NCBI GenBank assembly: GCA_028622995.1 | Contig: JAJQJQ010000011.1 | Coordinates: forward strand, 2,666,001-2,730,000 | DNA length: 64,000 bases | Direction of reading: 5' to 3' | Source of the DNA: Panagrolaimus kolymaensis | Taxonomy: Eukaryota > Nematoda > Chromadorea > Rhabditida > Panagrolaimidae | In this document: positions 24,469 to 38,000 of the stretch, one piece after another | How positions within the stretch are numbered: position 1 is the first letter of the stretch | Layout of the letters: each line of letters begins with the position of its first letter | The notes under the pieces: generated by a model | The model's database searches: none | What the model was told of the DNA's origin: nothing | Seen by the model: the letters and a program-made list of their open reading frames with translations, nothing else | Position numbers and translations under genes: made by a program

Positions 24469-27400
24469 CTAGCTTGCTGAGTAATAAAAATAATAGTAAC
24501 AAAGGTAGCCAAGTAACAAAGTGAACAAAATGGGAATTGAAAAGGTAAGCATAATTCGAGTTGAAAGAGATAGCACACGATTCATCTGCAATCGTTTAAT
24601 TATATTCTTGGGAGGATGTCGATTAAGATATGCATTTTCATGAAGTTGTGCTAAATAATCATATTTAAGATGCTTCAATAACTGAAAAAGGGTTCTAATT
24701 ATTTTTATAGTAATTTTAATTTAAAAAAGATACTTTAATTATAGCTATTTCGGCATCTTTGTAATCCATTGCTGCGTTATTTTCACTTATAATTTTATTG
24801 AGATAAAAAAGAGCTGTTCTGTAACGTTGAAAAACAAGCGCACTTTTAAATTTAATAAAATATAGTCTTTTGTCAGATTCTTCCACCCATTCATAGAATT
24901 GGTTACATTCTTTATCAATCTGGATTAAATTATTATCAATAATGATTTTGGAATCTTCAATATTTTCTTCATTTTTCTTGGTTTCTTTATTTAATAATTC
25001 GTGTTTAATATGTTCGATTATCGCATCTCTATTTGGCATGGAAGTATTCAATTCATTAATCAAACTCAATTCTTTGTCCACGATATCATCATATTCATTA
25101 TTCACACCTTTTGTTTCCATAGCATCATCGGTTTTATATTTTTTGCACATTTTCTCCCATGAAGCTCTTGAAGTTTTAAGGTCTCTTAATTTATCCTCTA
25201 GAAATATTAAGATTCTGCCAATTGTTTTTAAAACACAAAACTTTTTAGACTTTTCAGCAGCGATGAAAAAAGATTTTGGAACGACATCAATTATTAAAGC
25301 TTTTCGTTGAGAATTATTTAAATAATTATTCAAGGTTAAATCAATTTTTGAGTAAAGTGCTTGAATGATAGCACTTTTGCGTTCCTCAATCCATGATTTT
25401 GGCATAATTTCAGTCCTATTTTTCTTATAAAATTCCAAAACCTTATCGCTTTGAAGGTTGTTTAAAAAATTATCGACATTGAAGTTTCTCCAAATCATTG
25501 TTTTCGTGAAAATGATTGATTTGAACTAAACAGGAGAATATTTCATTTGAAAAAGTGGAACCAAATTTTGATTTTAACCACCCATACGTCAAATTTGATA
25601 CTAAAAATGATTGAGATTAATTTTAGCTCCACTCGAAGGTTTTAAAGAAGCCATATGAATAAGCTTCTGTAAGGCTTTGCAAATCGCCCACGTGTCTGAT
25701 AAACTTGCTTTCAACGCCTCATAGTAAATGAGTTAAAAAATGAAATAAATACAAAACGACAGAAAAGTGAAACAACGAAAAATGATAAAACTTGTACTTA
25801 CCTTTATTGATACCTTTCTGTAGCAAACTATTTATATCATATTTTGACTTGTTTACAGGAATTGATATTGGATGTTTATAAATTATTTTACCAAAATGGT
25901 GACATAAAGAACCAGAAAAATATGCCTCAGAATGCAACCAATATGGAATTTCTTCCTTAATAAATTCATCATAATCTAGCGTTAGTTTTTGACCTTTTTT
26001 CATTAAGATTTTCGAATTTTTATTTGGCATAGATTTATCAGTTGAAACACATTTTCGTAATATCGGATTTTTAAGCGATAGCTCAACGCGAATAAATAAC
26101 TTTTTATACTTTTTCAAGATGCCTAGTTGTTGGCTCCAAATTTTTCCAATAATAGCATAGTTACCCTTTTCCAGCATTAACTAAAGTTAGTTTTAAAAAA
26201 TAACAAATAAAGTAAAAAGAATGCAAAACTTACAGGGCCCTCAGTGGTACTAAATTCTGATACAAGTTTATTCGACAGAGTAAGAACTTTAAAAAAACAA
26301 AATTCAATTGGATACTTATGTTTTTTGATACATGCTTTAAAATGACATTCAAAAGCTTCTGGCACTGAAAATTTTATGTTTTTATTTGATACATATAGTT
26401 ATTTAAAAAAAAAGACTTTTGAATCTTTATCCCTAACTACGCCCAAATCTACTCTTACTTACTGTTTAATTCATATTGAAGGTTCAAACAAGTTAATCCC
26501 TGATTATGGGTTTTAGTTTCTTCTACATTAACTTTAAGTTCAGCTTTGATAGGGTTTAAATAAAATTGACATTTTGTAAATTCCATCGAGAAAGAAATAT
26601 TTGTTTCCCGAAGATGATTAAGAACTTGACATCTTCTTTCTGTTTTACATGACCATATTGAAAAGTTACAAAAAGGTATGGACTTCGGTGATAGTGTTTG
26701 AAATCCATAAAATTCAACTTTAATTTTAAATTTGGATGTGCCTTGGAATCCACATTTTTTCACTAGACATATTTCCAAAATATTTTTTTGTTTAACATAA
26801 AAACAAGCTGTTTGATGTTTATTTTTTGAAGAAAAATAAAAAGTTTTCATAAATTTCTTTTTCGAACTTTTAATATTTGAAGCCCCAATAATTTCAACAA
26901 TCTTCTCCCCAAGGTAATGCATTTTCAATACACATTGGTAGCTACCATGTGGAGGATGAAGTAGTAAGCGATATGGAACTTCGGGTTTTAGCATTATATC
27001 ACGTACCACTGTATACTTGCTTTCTTGTGTTACTTTCTTCGGGGAAACTACAGTAATGGGTACACGGAAAAGCGCACCCATAGCAAGGTTAGATAAATTT
27101 ATACCAAAAATTTCAGCAAAATAACACTTTCCTGCTTTTAACTTTAATGGATCAATTTCAACTTGAAAAGATTTTTCTTCTGGAAATCGAAGAGAATTGG
27201 GACATTTAACAAATTTTTCAGCACCTGTAGACATTTTTAGTAAAAACGTTGTTGTTGCAAAGTAATCAGCTGAAATAAATTATTATGGCTGTTAATTCAT
27301 AAAGTAATAATAGTACCTGATGGAGGGTTAAATACTGGAGAAATATTAACCATAAATCGCATAATTTCATTGCATCCCGATAAATAAATTCCACGAAATA

Positions 27401-29362
27401 TTATTTCTTCATATTTCACAGAAATTTCTATGTTTATTAAACTATTTGGAATAATATCCATATGTGTTTTCAAAAATTCAAAAGCTGTTAACGTTTGTAA
27501 GATTCCATTTCCCATCGCCAGCTTGTTGTTGTTTCGATCATTATTGATTAAAGCAGTATTCATAAGAGCTAATTTAAGATTGAATGGGGATGTTAATAGA
27601 GAACAAGCGTTTAAACCAGAAAGTATGCATGCAATATTACCAGCCGCATTCGGAGAACTAATACTTGTTCCCTTAGTAATTTCTTTTTTCATTGTAAAAC
27701 ATTCAGGTAAATCAGCAATCATAGCACCAGGAGCTGCTAAATCAACACCTAAACCACCATTTAACAAAGGACCATGACTAGACCAATGATAATATGTTGG
27801 TGAGCTTTTATCGTCAGAAATATTATACAAATGTTTTTTCATATCAGAAGAAACTGCTGCTCCAATATTAAAGACCAAACCAAGATTTGCTTCTTTATCA
27901 TACTTTAAAGTTGATAGACAAGGTCCATCGTTTCCCCAATATTTAACAATTACAATACCATGTTTTTCAGATACTTCTTTAAAAACTTTAAAGACACTTC
28001 TAAAAAAACAAAAAAACTCTCTTTTTGTTTAAATTTTCACTTACTCATAGGTGCAATACTTTCCGAACGAAAAGGAACAATTAATAATATCCACGCCCAT
28101 CTCAACACACTTTTGTAACTAAATTTATATAATTTATTAAAAAAATAATTAAAGAGTTAAAACTACCCGCCCGTATACAGCCTTTTTTAGAGAGAGATTT
28201 ACCTGCAAAGATATTCATAAACACGATTTGAGCTCCAGGAGCAAGGCCATCTTTATCCTGTTCATGGGGAAAATGGGCAGCAGCTGCTTGGGCAACCATA
28301 CTCCCATGTGACTTACGAGACGTAATAATTTCAAGTGAATTTCCATTTTTATTGATATTTAAACAAAATGAAATCTTCATTTGCTTTTCAACTGTAATGA
28401 AACCAAATTCATGTTCATCTCGATAATTAGTTAAAACTTTGACATCCGCCAAATCGCAGCAAAATGAAGTATCTATTGTAGCTCTCCAACAAATACCATC
28501 ATGCCATACTATACAATCTACAACTAATGATTCCTTCGATAAATCTTCAACTGATTCCAAATATGCTTTCATAAACTCAGAATTTTCTTTATCATCAACT
28601 TTAGGATTCAAGTTTGATTGCAAATCTTTGTTTTTTTGGGAAATGGATTCTTTTCTAAGTTTCTGTAAAAAATAATTTTTTAACATATACAAACTAAATA
28701 TTTTTTGAAATACAGACAAATTAACTTACTATAATATCGTCAACTATCGGTTTTGAGTATAATTCATAAATATATTTGATTCCCAAATGCCATTTATTTA
28801 AGGGATTTTTCCATGAATCTGGAATCTGAAAAAGCGTGAAAAATATCAGAAAAATTTTGTAATTTCCAAAAAAGCCGCGTCCATGAAAAGAGTTATTACA
28901 AATTTATTCCAATAGATTTTTATAAAGCTAAATGTTGCATTAAAACAAAACAAAAAATTTTTGTTCAGACGTTGATAAACACTTCTTACAAAAATGCATT
29001 TCACGTTATAAAATTTAGTGATACCAAAAACTTACTTTAAGTTTCCGCCCGGTTAAAGCAATGAGGTTTCCCTTTGGATCTGAATGCCTTATTGTTGAAG
29101 TATCAACCTTGCCAGAATCAGTGAAATCAAAACAATCAACAATTTTTGGCAAACCAGTAGTAGTTTTTTGCAATCCAGGAAGACTGACATCAATTCCTCC
29201 ATCAAGAATAGCAATAAGAACACCTCTACCATCATAGTTAGGGTATTTTTTTAAAAAAATCTTGCTAAAATAAACTAAATATGAAAAGAGTAAGAAACAA
29301 AAAAATTAAATTACTTGTTGAGTTATTTCTTTTGGGTTATAATGATTTAATATTTTATTCAT
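24469..29362 (-). CDS. Tripeptidyl-peptidase II-like subtilase with hydrophobic C-terminal tail (several frame breaks)
   Basis: Recognisable exons: 29362-29315, 29264-29036, 28825-28730, 28662-28167, 28118-28045, 27999-27317, 27269-26463, 26364-26234, 26180-25802, an unclear one near 25.5-25.75 kb, 25525-24734 and 24681-24469. Sequence follows TPP2 through its length: the Asp block [16 protein letters not shown], the TPP2-specific insert with [16 protein letters not shown], the His block [15 protein letters not shown], the oxyanion Asn in [10 protein letters not shown], the Ser block [11 protein letters not shown], then the beta and helical C-terminal parts. All triad residues remain. TPP2 removes tripeptides from proteasome products in the cytosol. 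Odd points are a C-terminal hydrophobic segment after residues matching the usual C-terminus, and phase conflicts at 29264/29245-29258, 28166/28118 and about 25.6 kb, each beside a homopolymer. It is either a degenerating paralogue or a gene with consensus errors. Confidence 0.8.
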
Positions 29363-30214
29363 TACTAAAAACTTTTATATTTGCCACAACAATTCAAAAA
29401 TAATGAACAAAGAATTAAAATATTCTGTAATTCAAGGTTTATATAAGAGTATTTCAAAAATATTTGACGAGCAACCATGCAATGCAATAATTATACCAAA
29501 TAAAGTAAATTCATAATTGCAAGTGTTTTGTCCAAATTTGTTTCAAATCCATACAATGCATAAGGATTGCCTTACGCTATCAATTCACAGCTTTAGCTTT
29601 AAAAAAAGGTAAATGGATACAAGAGTGAAGCATTATAAATTAAAATGTATTTTTTAGTTATCCAATAAAATCAATAAATTGTTGACACAAAAAATCAGAT
29701 TCATTTCTTAGTCTTAATCCTTTCAATCCAGGTGGATATCTTGATATAGCCCAATAAGTGTGTATTGATAAATGCTTTTTTGAAATAAATCATTATGAAA
29801 TCGAAATCAAAAAGTTAAGAAAATCCGGATTTTTTTATTAAATAAGCCCCGAATGATGTAAGACTTACAAAACAAAATCGCATACTTTTTTTGGAATATT
29901 TTTTACCATTTTTTTCATCAACTGTAATTTATTTTACAAAAAAAAAAAATAAACTTTTTACACTAGCCTACTTTCAAATATTTTATTATAATTTTTCTAT
30001 TGCAAAAAGTTTCTGACTGCCAAATGTTCATTCTTTGATCAGCAGTTTATTGCTCGTTTTTTAAAGTCGATTGTTTGATCTTTCTTCAGTGAAAGTGCAA
30101 CAACTTTCTTCATCATTACTTTTAACACGTGTGTGTCCTCTTAAAGACAAGAATAAGTTAATAACTCAATTTTATTATTGCTGAAATTTCAAAATACAAA
30201 ACTATCAAGTGATA
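29363..30214. other. Divergent promoter region
   Basis: About 850 bp between the start of the minus-strand subtilase and the plus-strand glutaryl-CoA dehydrogenase. Presumably it contains both promoters. A+T-rich, with no open frame worth calling. Confidence 0.5.
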
Positions 30215-33200
30215 ATGTTGAGTAAAGTTTCACTCAACTTTGGGCGTTCAACTCTTCCTCGATTGGTTCGATGTAAGTTTTACTTAATTATTATTATTAT
30301 TGTTTTATTATTTATGGTTTTAGTTAACAGCACATTCGATTATAAAGATGCTTTTGGACTTCATGAACAGCTTACTGATGAAGAAAATGCTTTAAGAACT
30401 CAAGCTCATGAATATTGCCAAGAAAAACTTTTACCAAGAGTAACAAAAGCATATCGAGAAGAAAGTAAGTTACTTTTTATAAACAAACATTTGAAAAATT
30501 TAATTCAATTTTTTTAGGTTTTGATCCAAGGGTTATTCCGGAGATGGGAGAAATGGGATTACTTGGAGCGCCATATGAAGTAAAGCTTTCAATACTTTTG
30601 ACATTCTCTTCTTAAATGCAAAGTTTTTAAGGGTTATGGTTGTGCTGGTGTTTCATCTGTTGGATATGGTTTAATAGCTCGAGAAGTTGAAAGAGTTGAC
30701 AGTGGATATCGATCAACTATGAGTGTTCAAACAAGTTTAGTTATTGGTCCAATTTATAATTACGGTATTATTTTGTCTTACCATTTTATGTACTTATATA
30801 ATATTTTAATTATTTTTAGGAAGTGAAGAACAAAAGCAAAAATATATTCCTGATCTTGCTGCTGGTAAAAAAATTGGTGCTTTTGGCTTAACCGAACCTA
30901 ATCATGGCTCAGATCCTGGTGGAATGGAAACTCATGCTAAATGGAATGAATCTTCAAAAACATATAAAATAAGTGGAACTAAAACTTGGATATCAAATGC
31001 TCCTGTTGCTGATGTTTTTATTATTTGGGCAAGAAGTGATCGTCATAACAATCAAATCAAAGTACAAATTTACTGTGTTTTCTCTCATTAATTTGATTTT
31101 TTTTATTTAGGGTTTTATTCTTGAACGTGGTATGAAAGGATTAGAAACTCCCAAGATCGAGGGAAAATTGTCTCTTCGTGCAAGTGTTACTGGTCAAATT
31201 GCTATGGACGAAGTCGTCATACCAGAAGAAAATTTACTTCCAAATGCTGCAGGTTTAGCTGGTCCTTTTGGTTGTGAGTTTCTTTCGTCTTTTCAAAATA
31301 AAAAATAATAATTTATTCCCTCTTTCTAGGTCTCAATAATGCTCGTCTTGGAATTGCTTGGGGTGCTTTGGGAGCTGCTGAAGCTTGCTTCCATTATGCA
31401 AGAGAATATGCTCTTGAAAGGTTAGTTTTATTTATTTATTGAAAAATATTTTAAATAAGGAAACGATGATCAATTAAGCTTGATCGTATAAGATTATTAG
31501 TGAAAAAGACCTTCGCAATTTTTTGAATTCCTGCAGAAACGAAGAAGGTTGCGGTAGCTGCAAAAATTCGATTTTCCATAAATAAATCGATGACGCAAAA
31601 AAGAAGCATTTCAAAAACTAAATGGGGCCATTCATTACCATAAACAAAAACATTGCTGTAAGCCATTTCTGATGGATCTCTGCAAATTATTAATTAAAAT
31701 TAGACATAATAACCTTGCTTACCTTGTAAAGTTTCCAATTTTTGAAGTATCATTTAATTCTAATCCTAAAATCTCTTCAATAAGTTTTGGTTCAGTAATA
31801 ATATAATCGACATCAGCGCTCGCATGATCCACTACGTCTTTAAGAAATTGATTTAATTCTTCATAAATTTTCGAGATGTTTTCAACTTTTGATGTATGTT
31901 TGTCGCCGCCACTTAATCTAACATTAACAACCTGAGCGGGGCTTCTTAATGGACCAGTGATTTGTTCATACTTTTCTCGAAATTGCATTGGGAGATTCAT
32001 TACAAAGGTTTGTATTTCGCTATTGCTTTCTAGCCCTCGCAAAGCACAAAGATTATCTCGCTCACGTTTAAGAAATTCATTCATTTCTTGCATTCCTGTA
32101 TCAGCCAAACCATGAACCGATCGACCATGAATGTAAAAGCCTCGAAGGGGATGAGTCAAAGCCATAACACTTACGTTTGCAACTGAACATAAATCCATAA
32201 AATTTCTGAATGGATCAACAAATTTTTCAACGATTAAAACATGGAATAACCATTGAATTAATCCAATAATGAGATAAAAAGATAAATTAACGGCAAAGCG
32301 ACTGAGTCGTGTTTCAGCAAATTCTTTTGGTTGATCACCTCTTGCAAATCCGGGTTGAACTATTGCATAATCTTTGAAATCAAAAAACTCAAGAATCAAC
32401 AAAATTAAAATCATTTGGCATGCAACGCTTGTTTTTCGATAATTTTGTAATTCATTCCATTCATTTGCTACAAAATAAGTTCTCCAAATTACTGGAGGTT
32501 TTGTTGCTTTGTTATCAACTGTCAAAATTATATCTGATGAAGGATTAGGAAGATGAATTTGTTCGGTTTCCAAAGTTCTTGGCCTTTCCCAATCAATAAA
32601 AAATGTTTCGGTTAAAACTAAAGTTGCATATAAATGAATTAAAGCTATGAGCCTTAAACCAAGAGCGATGGAAATATAAATAATAAAAGACCATTCTTGA
32701 TCCTCTGTTAAAAGCACATACATGTAATGATGTTGAAGCTTGTAAGCAAAAGTTATCCATGCAGCCATGCAACCAATAACCAAAAGGAATATATTTGAAA
32801 TTATTTCAGTCATGTACAAGATTAATTTGATTACAGTACTTGTATCAATTATTTGCTTTCCTGCTCTTCGACCCTAAAATTTTTTTGAGCTTATTAGTTG
32901 TGAAATTTTTTATATATTTACCCAAGCATAAGCTCTTAAAGCTCCCCATAAAACACTTGTTGAACAAAATACTGCCATTAAAACTTCAATAGTTTTATCA
33001 TGGCGTCGGGAGTCAATTGAATAATTTATTTGAAATGTTGAAGTCAAAGTTTGAGAATTTGTTTTTAAAGCTGTTTCATTTCCCAAAGCATGAAACTCAG
33101 CGTGCCTAATTCGCAAATATGGAGGATAAATTTTGCCATCTCTTGAAAGTTGAGCTTGGATATGAATAGAAATATGTGATGGGATTCTTGTTAAAACTCC

Positions 33201-35045
33201 TCTTCCTGTTGCAGTAGCTTCAGGTTGACTATCTAATAGGTAGAATCTCCGAGTAAGCATCCATCGATTATCTGTATCCAATCGGTTTACAAATTGATTA
33301 GATTGTCGAATATTTTCATTAATCACAGGAATAGGATACATCATTTGTTGATTATTATTGTCAATATACCGTAGATAAAGTTCGTGAAAAACAGTTTCTT
33401 GCTCGCCTAAAGTATATTTTCGTTTCATTGTAACTCGTTCAATTACATCCGATAGTTTGAGAACGCATTCCTGCCTATATTCTCTTCCAAAAAGATATGT
33501 ACCATCTATAGCTTTTCTTTCTGTTGGACAAAGTTGTAATAAGCCATCACCAATTTCTTGAAGGCCAACAAAACTTCCATTAAGAAAATACATTATTGAA
33601 ACAATATCTAAATAAGTATTCGGATTATCCAGTTCCACATTAAATGGTTCTTCGATTGCATTTTCACGTGATAATTCTATAGGAGCCTCAGTGTTGTAGT
33701 AAAATAAAGTTGGAACAATTATTTGCCCATTTATAGTGGAACGTAAAACGCTTTCCAACATTGCGCAAGCTCCATCGGGTGTATTATCATAATTTTGTAA
33801 AACGCACATATTTGCCAAATGTTGGCATTCTTTGCTTTCACCACTTCGACATTGTGATTGTGCAAATTCGAGGTTTTTCAAAATATAATTTGATCGAAAT
33901 GATTGTCCATTTTCAAGCATAATAACTCCCAAACGCGAACTATTTGATTGTGGCGAATTACAAATTGTTGGATTTGTTTGACAGAAACACGCAGCTGTTG
34001 TACATGGTTCACATGTACTTTTATCTTTATTTGGTTGAGTTCCTTCAGGGCAGCTAACACATTTCTCTATAAATGCTTGATTATTTCCAATATTAGCATC
34101 CAATTCAATTATTTGATTGCTTTCACATTTCGGGCATTGACCTGTTACATTATCTGGTCTTAACGTAGCATTTGTAGCAGATCGGCATGAAACACAGTTC
34201 CAATTATCTTGAGAAACAGCTAATCCACCGGTACAAGGAGAACATTGTAAACCGGATGACCATCCTGTGATTCGTGAACCCATTTCACATTTGCAAGCAT
34301 CATGTTTAGCGTTTGGGGTTTGACCGGTTGGACAATTTATGCATGATAAAGTTATTGAACTAAAATATTGTTGTTGATTACAACTGCTTGTGCTTCGATA
34401 GGAAATAGCAGCACTAAATGTGTTTTGTCCAACAATTAAATATGGTAATATTAGATAAATAAAAATAATTAATAACATTTCTGCAAAAAGCATAGATAAA
34501 GCATTTTACAAGCAAAAAATTGTTTGAATAAAGTCTTGAAGATCTTGTTGCTATGGATACTATTACGCGCTCGCATTGTAACAACAAAAAAGCTTCAATA
34601 AAATTTTCTTTTATTTTCTAAAAAAAAATGTTTCAGAAAACAATTTGGAAAACCTCTAGCTCAATTTCAATTGGTTCAACTCAAATTTGCTGATATGATT
34701 ACTGAAATTAGTTTAGGACTTCAAGGATGTCTTCGTGTTTCACGTTTAAAGGATGAAGGAACGTAAGTGCTTTTTTTCTCTTTTAAAACTTAAAAATTTA
34801 TTTTCATTTTTAGGCTCGATCATCGCTCAGAACTTATTTCTTTAGTTAAACGAAATTCATGTGGGAAATCTCTTGAAATTGCTCGTAAAGCTCGTGATAT
34901 ACTTGGTGGCAATGGAATCGTTGATGAATATCATATCATTCGACATATGGTCAATCTTGAATCTGTCAACACTTATGAAGGAACTCATGATATTCATGCT
35001 CTTATTCTTGGAAGAGGTGTTACTGGATTACAAGCATTCAAATAG
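30215..35045 (+). CDS. GCDH: Glutaryl-CoA dehydrogenase, mitochondrial
   Basis: FAD enzyme converting glutaryl-CoA to crotonyl-CoA in lysine/tryptophan breakdown, in the mitochondrial matrix. Nine exons (30215-30272, 30324-30464, 30518-30579, 30632-30764, 30820-31061, 31111-31273, 31330-31420, 34637-34762, 34814-35045) give 415 residues, phase-consistent throughout. A short basic leader ([17 protein letters not shown]) fits mitochondrial import. Family blocks include [27 protein letters not shown] (GCDH-specific substrate arginine region), [41 protein letters not shown], and the catalytic Glu394 in [13 protein letters not shown]. The seventh intron is 3216 bp, against 46-60 bp for the others, and contains meckelin on the opposite strand. 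An AATAAA word lies about 75 bp after the stop. Confidence 0.96.
31451..34493 (-). CDS. mks-3: Meckelin (TMEM67), ciliary transition-zone receptor, nested in the GCDH intron
   Basis: Three exons (34493-32922, 32873-31723, 31679-31451) give 983 residues, close to the 995 of human meckelin. It has a signal peptide (residues 1-22) and then a cysteine-rich region to about residue 175 with repeated CxxC units ([39 protein letters not shown]). A long extracellular beta-rich part follows, then several membrane helices in the last 400 residues, ending in a helical cytoplasmic tail and a final hydrophobic exon. Meckelin is a Meckel/Joubert-syndrome transition-zone protein in sensory cilia. The entire gene lies between 31421 and 34636, inside GCDH intron 7 and antisense to it. 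Phases at both introns agree. The start is the first ATG upstream of the signal peptide. Confidence 0.93.
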
Positions 35046-38000
35046 CGGTTTTTTAAATTTATAATATTTGTCAATAGTATTTTTGTAACTGTGATATCTA
35101 TTTTTGCACTTAAATGATAGAAAATAAATGAAATTTAGGTCTTTTGGAGTATCTTAAAAAATTTATTACAATTAGATATGAAACATAGAAGCAGAAATAT
35201 AGTTTATGCTTTTATACAATTTTACTCAAGTTGTGGAATAACAAGTTTTTTTCGTGATTGTTTATTCAATGAATCTTTTTTTTTTCTCTTTCTTTTGAGA
35301 TAACAATAAACAACTTGGAAGAGTTGAAGTTTAAACGTACTAGCAAAAGATCAACATCGCTTTTCTTTTTATTTATAGCTAAATTCAAAAGTATGTATTG
35401 CGTAATTTCCTCTTCTTTTCATTAAAACGTAATTATTCATTTTTAAAAGTCACTCGGAAGAAGATGTTTGACGTCGAAGTAATAATAGCAAAAGCAACAT
35501 CGGCTTTCCCATTTTTAAAGTGAAATACAAAAAAGAGGATAATAAAAAAAGTTGCTTCCGAGTAATTCATCAAAAAACATATATGTATAAAAAGAATTCT
35601 GGAAAATAAATGTGTTTGGTGAAAGCATAAAAGGGAGAAAAACATTTTTTGAAATATGAATTTTAAATGTTTACTGGAAGTCCGACGATGACTGCTACCG
35701 TAGGTAAATTTGTATGTAATGGAAAGAAAATTTTGTTTTAAAAATTTGTAATGCCTCATTCTTCCTTAGCAAAAGAAATATATCAATTGACGTTTGGTTA
35801 AATTTTGTGAAACTTTATAAATGCTTTTTATTTATTTATCTCCGATCTTTAATTTTATATAAACTTCAGACGTATATACCTTTAAAGTTTTTTTTCTTCA
35901 TCAATGCGGATTGCCTTTTTTCCTTCAAAAAAACTTTATTTACTTTTGGTAAAAAAATGATTCACGTTTTCTTCTTTCTTAAACTTAAACGGAAATATTC
36001 TCGAAGTGTTAGTTTTTAACAAAATAAAAAAATAATTCAAATAAAATAAAAACAGTAAAGCCTCGAAAATTCTATTGAAATATAAAAATAACAAAAGAAA
36101 AAAGAAAATATAAGACTTTTTAACGGTATTTGTCAAAAAAAGTTTTTTGTTTGCTAAGCTTGCTTCTTGTGATTTGATTTTAACCCTTTTTTTTCTAACA
36201 ACCAACCTAACAAGAAAAAAACATTATTTACTTTTCGCTGCGTTAAAAGCAAGCATTTTTCACGCGTATTTTGTGCCTTCACAAAAAAAAATGAGGAGAT
36301 CGACGACGGAAGTTTTTGACTCTGAAATTTTTGTTATTTAAACTTGAAGGTTGACAGAAAAGTTTTTCTTTATCCTTCTTCACTCGTTTTTTTACTTTAC
36401 TTTAACAGTTCATTCGAGCACCTTCGGTTTTTTTTTGTTATTTATGTTTGTTCTGTCTCTTCAACACTCACTCACTAAATCACTCAAAAGTCTTCTTGGC
36501 TTGGAAACAATTGAGAAACAAACGATGTGATGATGACGATGATGAAGTATGCTTTTTTCTTTGCTTCACATCCTCGAAATAAGCAACGATGGATTTCCGT
36601 TTAGCTTTATGTATATATTTTTTTTCTTCTATCATGAGATATTTTTTCGTAAGAAGTTTATTAGTTCTGCGTTAATTTTGATGTTGTAATAAACATGAAT
36701 ATCAAGAAGAACGACGTTGAGAACCCTTATAACGATAATGTTATTTTTTGCCCATAATAAATCTTTTATTCTAACATTGTATAAGGGTAATAAAGCTGCT
36801 CCTCTAAAAAAATTTATAATATAGTTTTACAAATTTCAAAATGCAAATTTGATGCTTTTAGCTTTTTTTTCAAGGGCATAATTTAGTCTCTGCCATTGGC
36901 TTATATCTTTCTACCTCCATTAAGAGCTGCAATTGCAACCGTTTTCGACAATGGCGCGTACTTTCTAAAATATCTTTTACTCCTTTGAATGAAAAAAAAA
37001 ATAAAATTATGGCATTTTGCAGCAGCAAAAATTAAAAAGGTTTTGCAAGAAAAGCGGAACGACATTCAAAAAAATAAATAACAAAACTATTAACATTTTT
37101 TTCTTATCAAAGTTCAGCATTACTTTCTTGTGGCATAATTTTTTTGCAGGTGTTTCCTATGTTTCTCTTTCTCAATTTTTTTTATTAAACGTCAAATTTG
37201 ACTTGTAATTGTGTCGTTTCTCATGAGTCTATCTCGCGTCAGTTTTCTTTTACTAAAATAAGTGCCTTTTTCAAAATGTGGGCGCTTCTAAGCTTAGGCT
37301 ACATTGGCTTACACAATTTTGGAGTCATTTAAACTTTATGATTCTTTTTTTGAAAAAAGAAAAAAAAGAAATTAAAGCCACAATAATCATATTTTTGTTT
37401 CAAAATTTGTCTCATTCATTTTATTTTTTTGAGGGCCAAAAAACTTTACCATTATTTATTATTCCAAAAAAAACAAAACAAAAAATGAATAGCTTTTTTT
37501 AAATATTTTTTTTCGTCTGATGTATGAAAGTTTAGTTTATTAATGATTCCATTTGTTGTTTTGTTTTTTTGGAAAGCTCCCCAAAAATATGTGTAAAGCC
37601 GAGAGCTTTTCAGATTGGGCTTTTTGCAAATGTATTCTTTTTGTTTAAAAACTAAACCACAAAAAATTTATGCTTAAAAATATAAAAAAATAAAAATATT
37701 ACATTCTTTTTTAGCCCTCATTTTTCTTTGGCATCCGATTACACATTTTTTTCTTCAATAAATCTCAAAAATACTAACAAAAATAAAATAATGGATTTTT
37801 AAAATTAGTTCAATTTCCTCGAAAAAATGAATGTATGGTAGTAGTAGTTCCCACGCTTTGTGAACATTTTTTTTGCAATTATTTTTATTTTCCAATAGAT
37901 GTTTTTCCCATTTCCTCTCTCTTTCTATCTCTCTTTTTTGTTTCATATAAAAGTCAAGTTCAAAGTTAGTCCAATGACCAAGTAACCCTTTCGAAAGGGG

